DNA of 64,000 nt, taken from positions 7,422,501-7,486,500 of the forward strand of contig NZ_CP100604.1 in assembly GCF_031202265.1 (NCBI RefSeq), given 5' to 3'. The notes under the pieces are model-generated. The model was given only the letters and a program-made list of their open reading frames with translations. It did no database searches and was not told the DNA's origin. This document shows positions 63,481-64,000 of the stretch, piece after piece. The number at the start of each line of letters is the position of its first letter. The stretch's first letter is position 1. Position numbers and translations under genes: made by a program. The stretch comes from Bradyrhizobium sp. Ash2021. GTDB taxonomy: Bacteria; Pseudomonadota; Alphaproteobacteria; Rhizobiales; Xanthobacteraceae.

Positions 63481-64000
63481 CTACGCCGCCAGCGGCACGT
63501 TCCAGGCGTCGTAGCCATAGACCCAGTCGCCGTCGGTTTTTTCCTTGAGCCAGATATTGGCCCGCGACGTCTGCTGCACGCGCGCGGTACGGTCCTTCCG
63601 GCTCGCCTCGAACCGGCGGAAGGCGTCCGGAACCTGGTCCCGCTCCACGCCGTCGAGGCACCGCGACAGCACCGCGGCGTCCTCGATCGCCATCGCCGCA
63701 CCCTGCGCCATATAGGGCGTCATCGGATGACAGGCGTCGCCGAGCAGCGTCACGTTGCGGTCCGACCAGCGCTCAAGCGAATTGCGATCGACGATCGCCC
63801 ATTTGTGCACATCCGGGCACGCCGCCAATACGGTTTCGACCTGGCGATCGAAGCCGGCGAAGGCCAATCGCAATTCCCCGACGTCGCCCTTGGCCGACCA
63901 GGACTCGATCCGGAAATCCGGCTCGGGCTGGCTGGTCACGAGGTAGATCTCGCTGCGGTCCGGCTTGACGTAATAGATCACGATGTGCCGGTCCTCGCCC
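63481..64000 (-). CDS. FAD-dependent aromatic-ring monooxygenase, C-terminal fragment (cut by window edge)
   Basis: The C-terminal part (about 173 residues) of a flavoprotein hydroxylase; the N-terminus lies beyond the window. GDACHPMTPYMAQGAAMAIE then DAAVLSRCL is the second FAD-binding motif of salicylate hydroxylase-like enzymes. It is followed by RFEASRKDRTARVQQTSRA, the usual dimer-region helix. 6-hydroxynicotinate 3-monooxygenase is one close option. Substrate cannot be settled from this fragment. Confidence 0.8.
   Translation of the reverse strand, partial: GEDRHIVIYYVKPDRSEIYLVTSQPEPDFRIESWSAKGDVGELRLAFAGFDRQVETVLAACPDVHKWAIVDRNSLERWSDRNVTLLGDACHPMTPYMAQGAAMAIEDAAVLSRCLDGVERDQVPDAFRRFEASRKDRTARVQQTSRANIWLKEKTDGDWVYGYDAWNVPLAA

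Overview
The window looks like a chromosomal segment of Bradyrhizobium or a close relative in the Nitrobacteraceae. The basis is the high-GC coding style, alphaproteobacterial gene content, dispersed palindromic repeats of the type abundant in Bradyrhizobium, and GGAAC-type (EcfG) stress promoters. No tRNA, rRNA, CRISPR array, insertion sequence or prophage was seen. Genus is an inference; no alignment was run.

Layout. (1) 1-1.5 kb: the 3' end of a prolyl-iminopeptidase-like hydrolase, a small dimeric-barrel protein and a broken acyltransferase. (2) 1.9-6.5 kb: a three-gene operon for a 2-oxoacid (probably 2-oxoglutarate) oxidoreductase with its own FAD/Fe-S, NAD(P)-linked electron-transfer subunit. 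(3) 6.8-14.3 kb: a tight hexose-phosphate operon: transaldolase-phosphoglucose isomerase fusion, 6-phosphogluconate dehydrogenase, G6P dehydrogenase, 6-phosphogluconolactonase, gluconokinase and a HAD phosphatase. (4) 14.3-17.2 kb: an L,D-transpeptidase and a GH15 enzyme; 17.2-33.4 kb: malQ divergent from glgE, treS-maltokinase fusion, glgB, glgX, treZ, treY. These encode three trehalose/alpha-glucan routes (GlgE, TreS, TreYZ). (5) 33.5-37.9 kb: PHA-system protein, DUF3309 micro-membrane protein, ligD, a lysine-rich DUF6496 protein and a PtsN-like EIIA. (6) 37.9-46.2 kb: the high-affinity K+ system kdpFABC-kdpDE, preceded by an extra 27-residue membrane microprotein. (7) 46.4-50.9 kb: an island of small uncharacterised genes around a DapA-like aldolase. 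(8) 50.9-57.6 kb: a two-subunit NAD-linked formate dehydrogenase, a PsiF-like secreted protein and an OFA-family oxalate/formate transporter. (9) 57.9-59.8 kb: a TusA-like protein and a fluoride-resistance cluster (riboswitch, two crcB genes, DUF190). (10) 59.9-63.3 kb: molybdenum cofactor genes moeA, mobB, mobA and the formate dehydrogenase sulfurtransferase fdhD. (11) The edge carries the 3' part of an FAD monooxygenase.

How it fits together. Carbon enters the oxidative pentose phosphate block and the neighbouring glucan/trehalose block, which share glucose phosphates. Matches to the EcfG general-stress promoter pattern precede malQ, glgE, the L,D-transpeptidase, the DUF3309 gene and the DUF6496 gene, so much of 14-37 kb may be one stress regulon (osmoprotectant synthesis, wall cross-linking, possibly DNA protection). 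Kdp and the adjacent EIIA paralogue suggest coupled K+ and phosphotransfer signalling. Formate dehydrogenase, the OFA transporter and the Mo cofactor/FdhD genes form a functional group for formate and possibly oxalate use.

The most promising little-described items are the stress-promoter network, the kdp microprotein and EIIA paralogue, the KOR electron-transfer complex, the fluoride riboswitch with a long leader, and the small-gene island.
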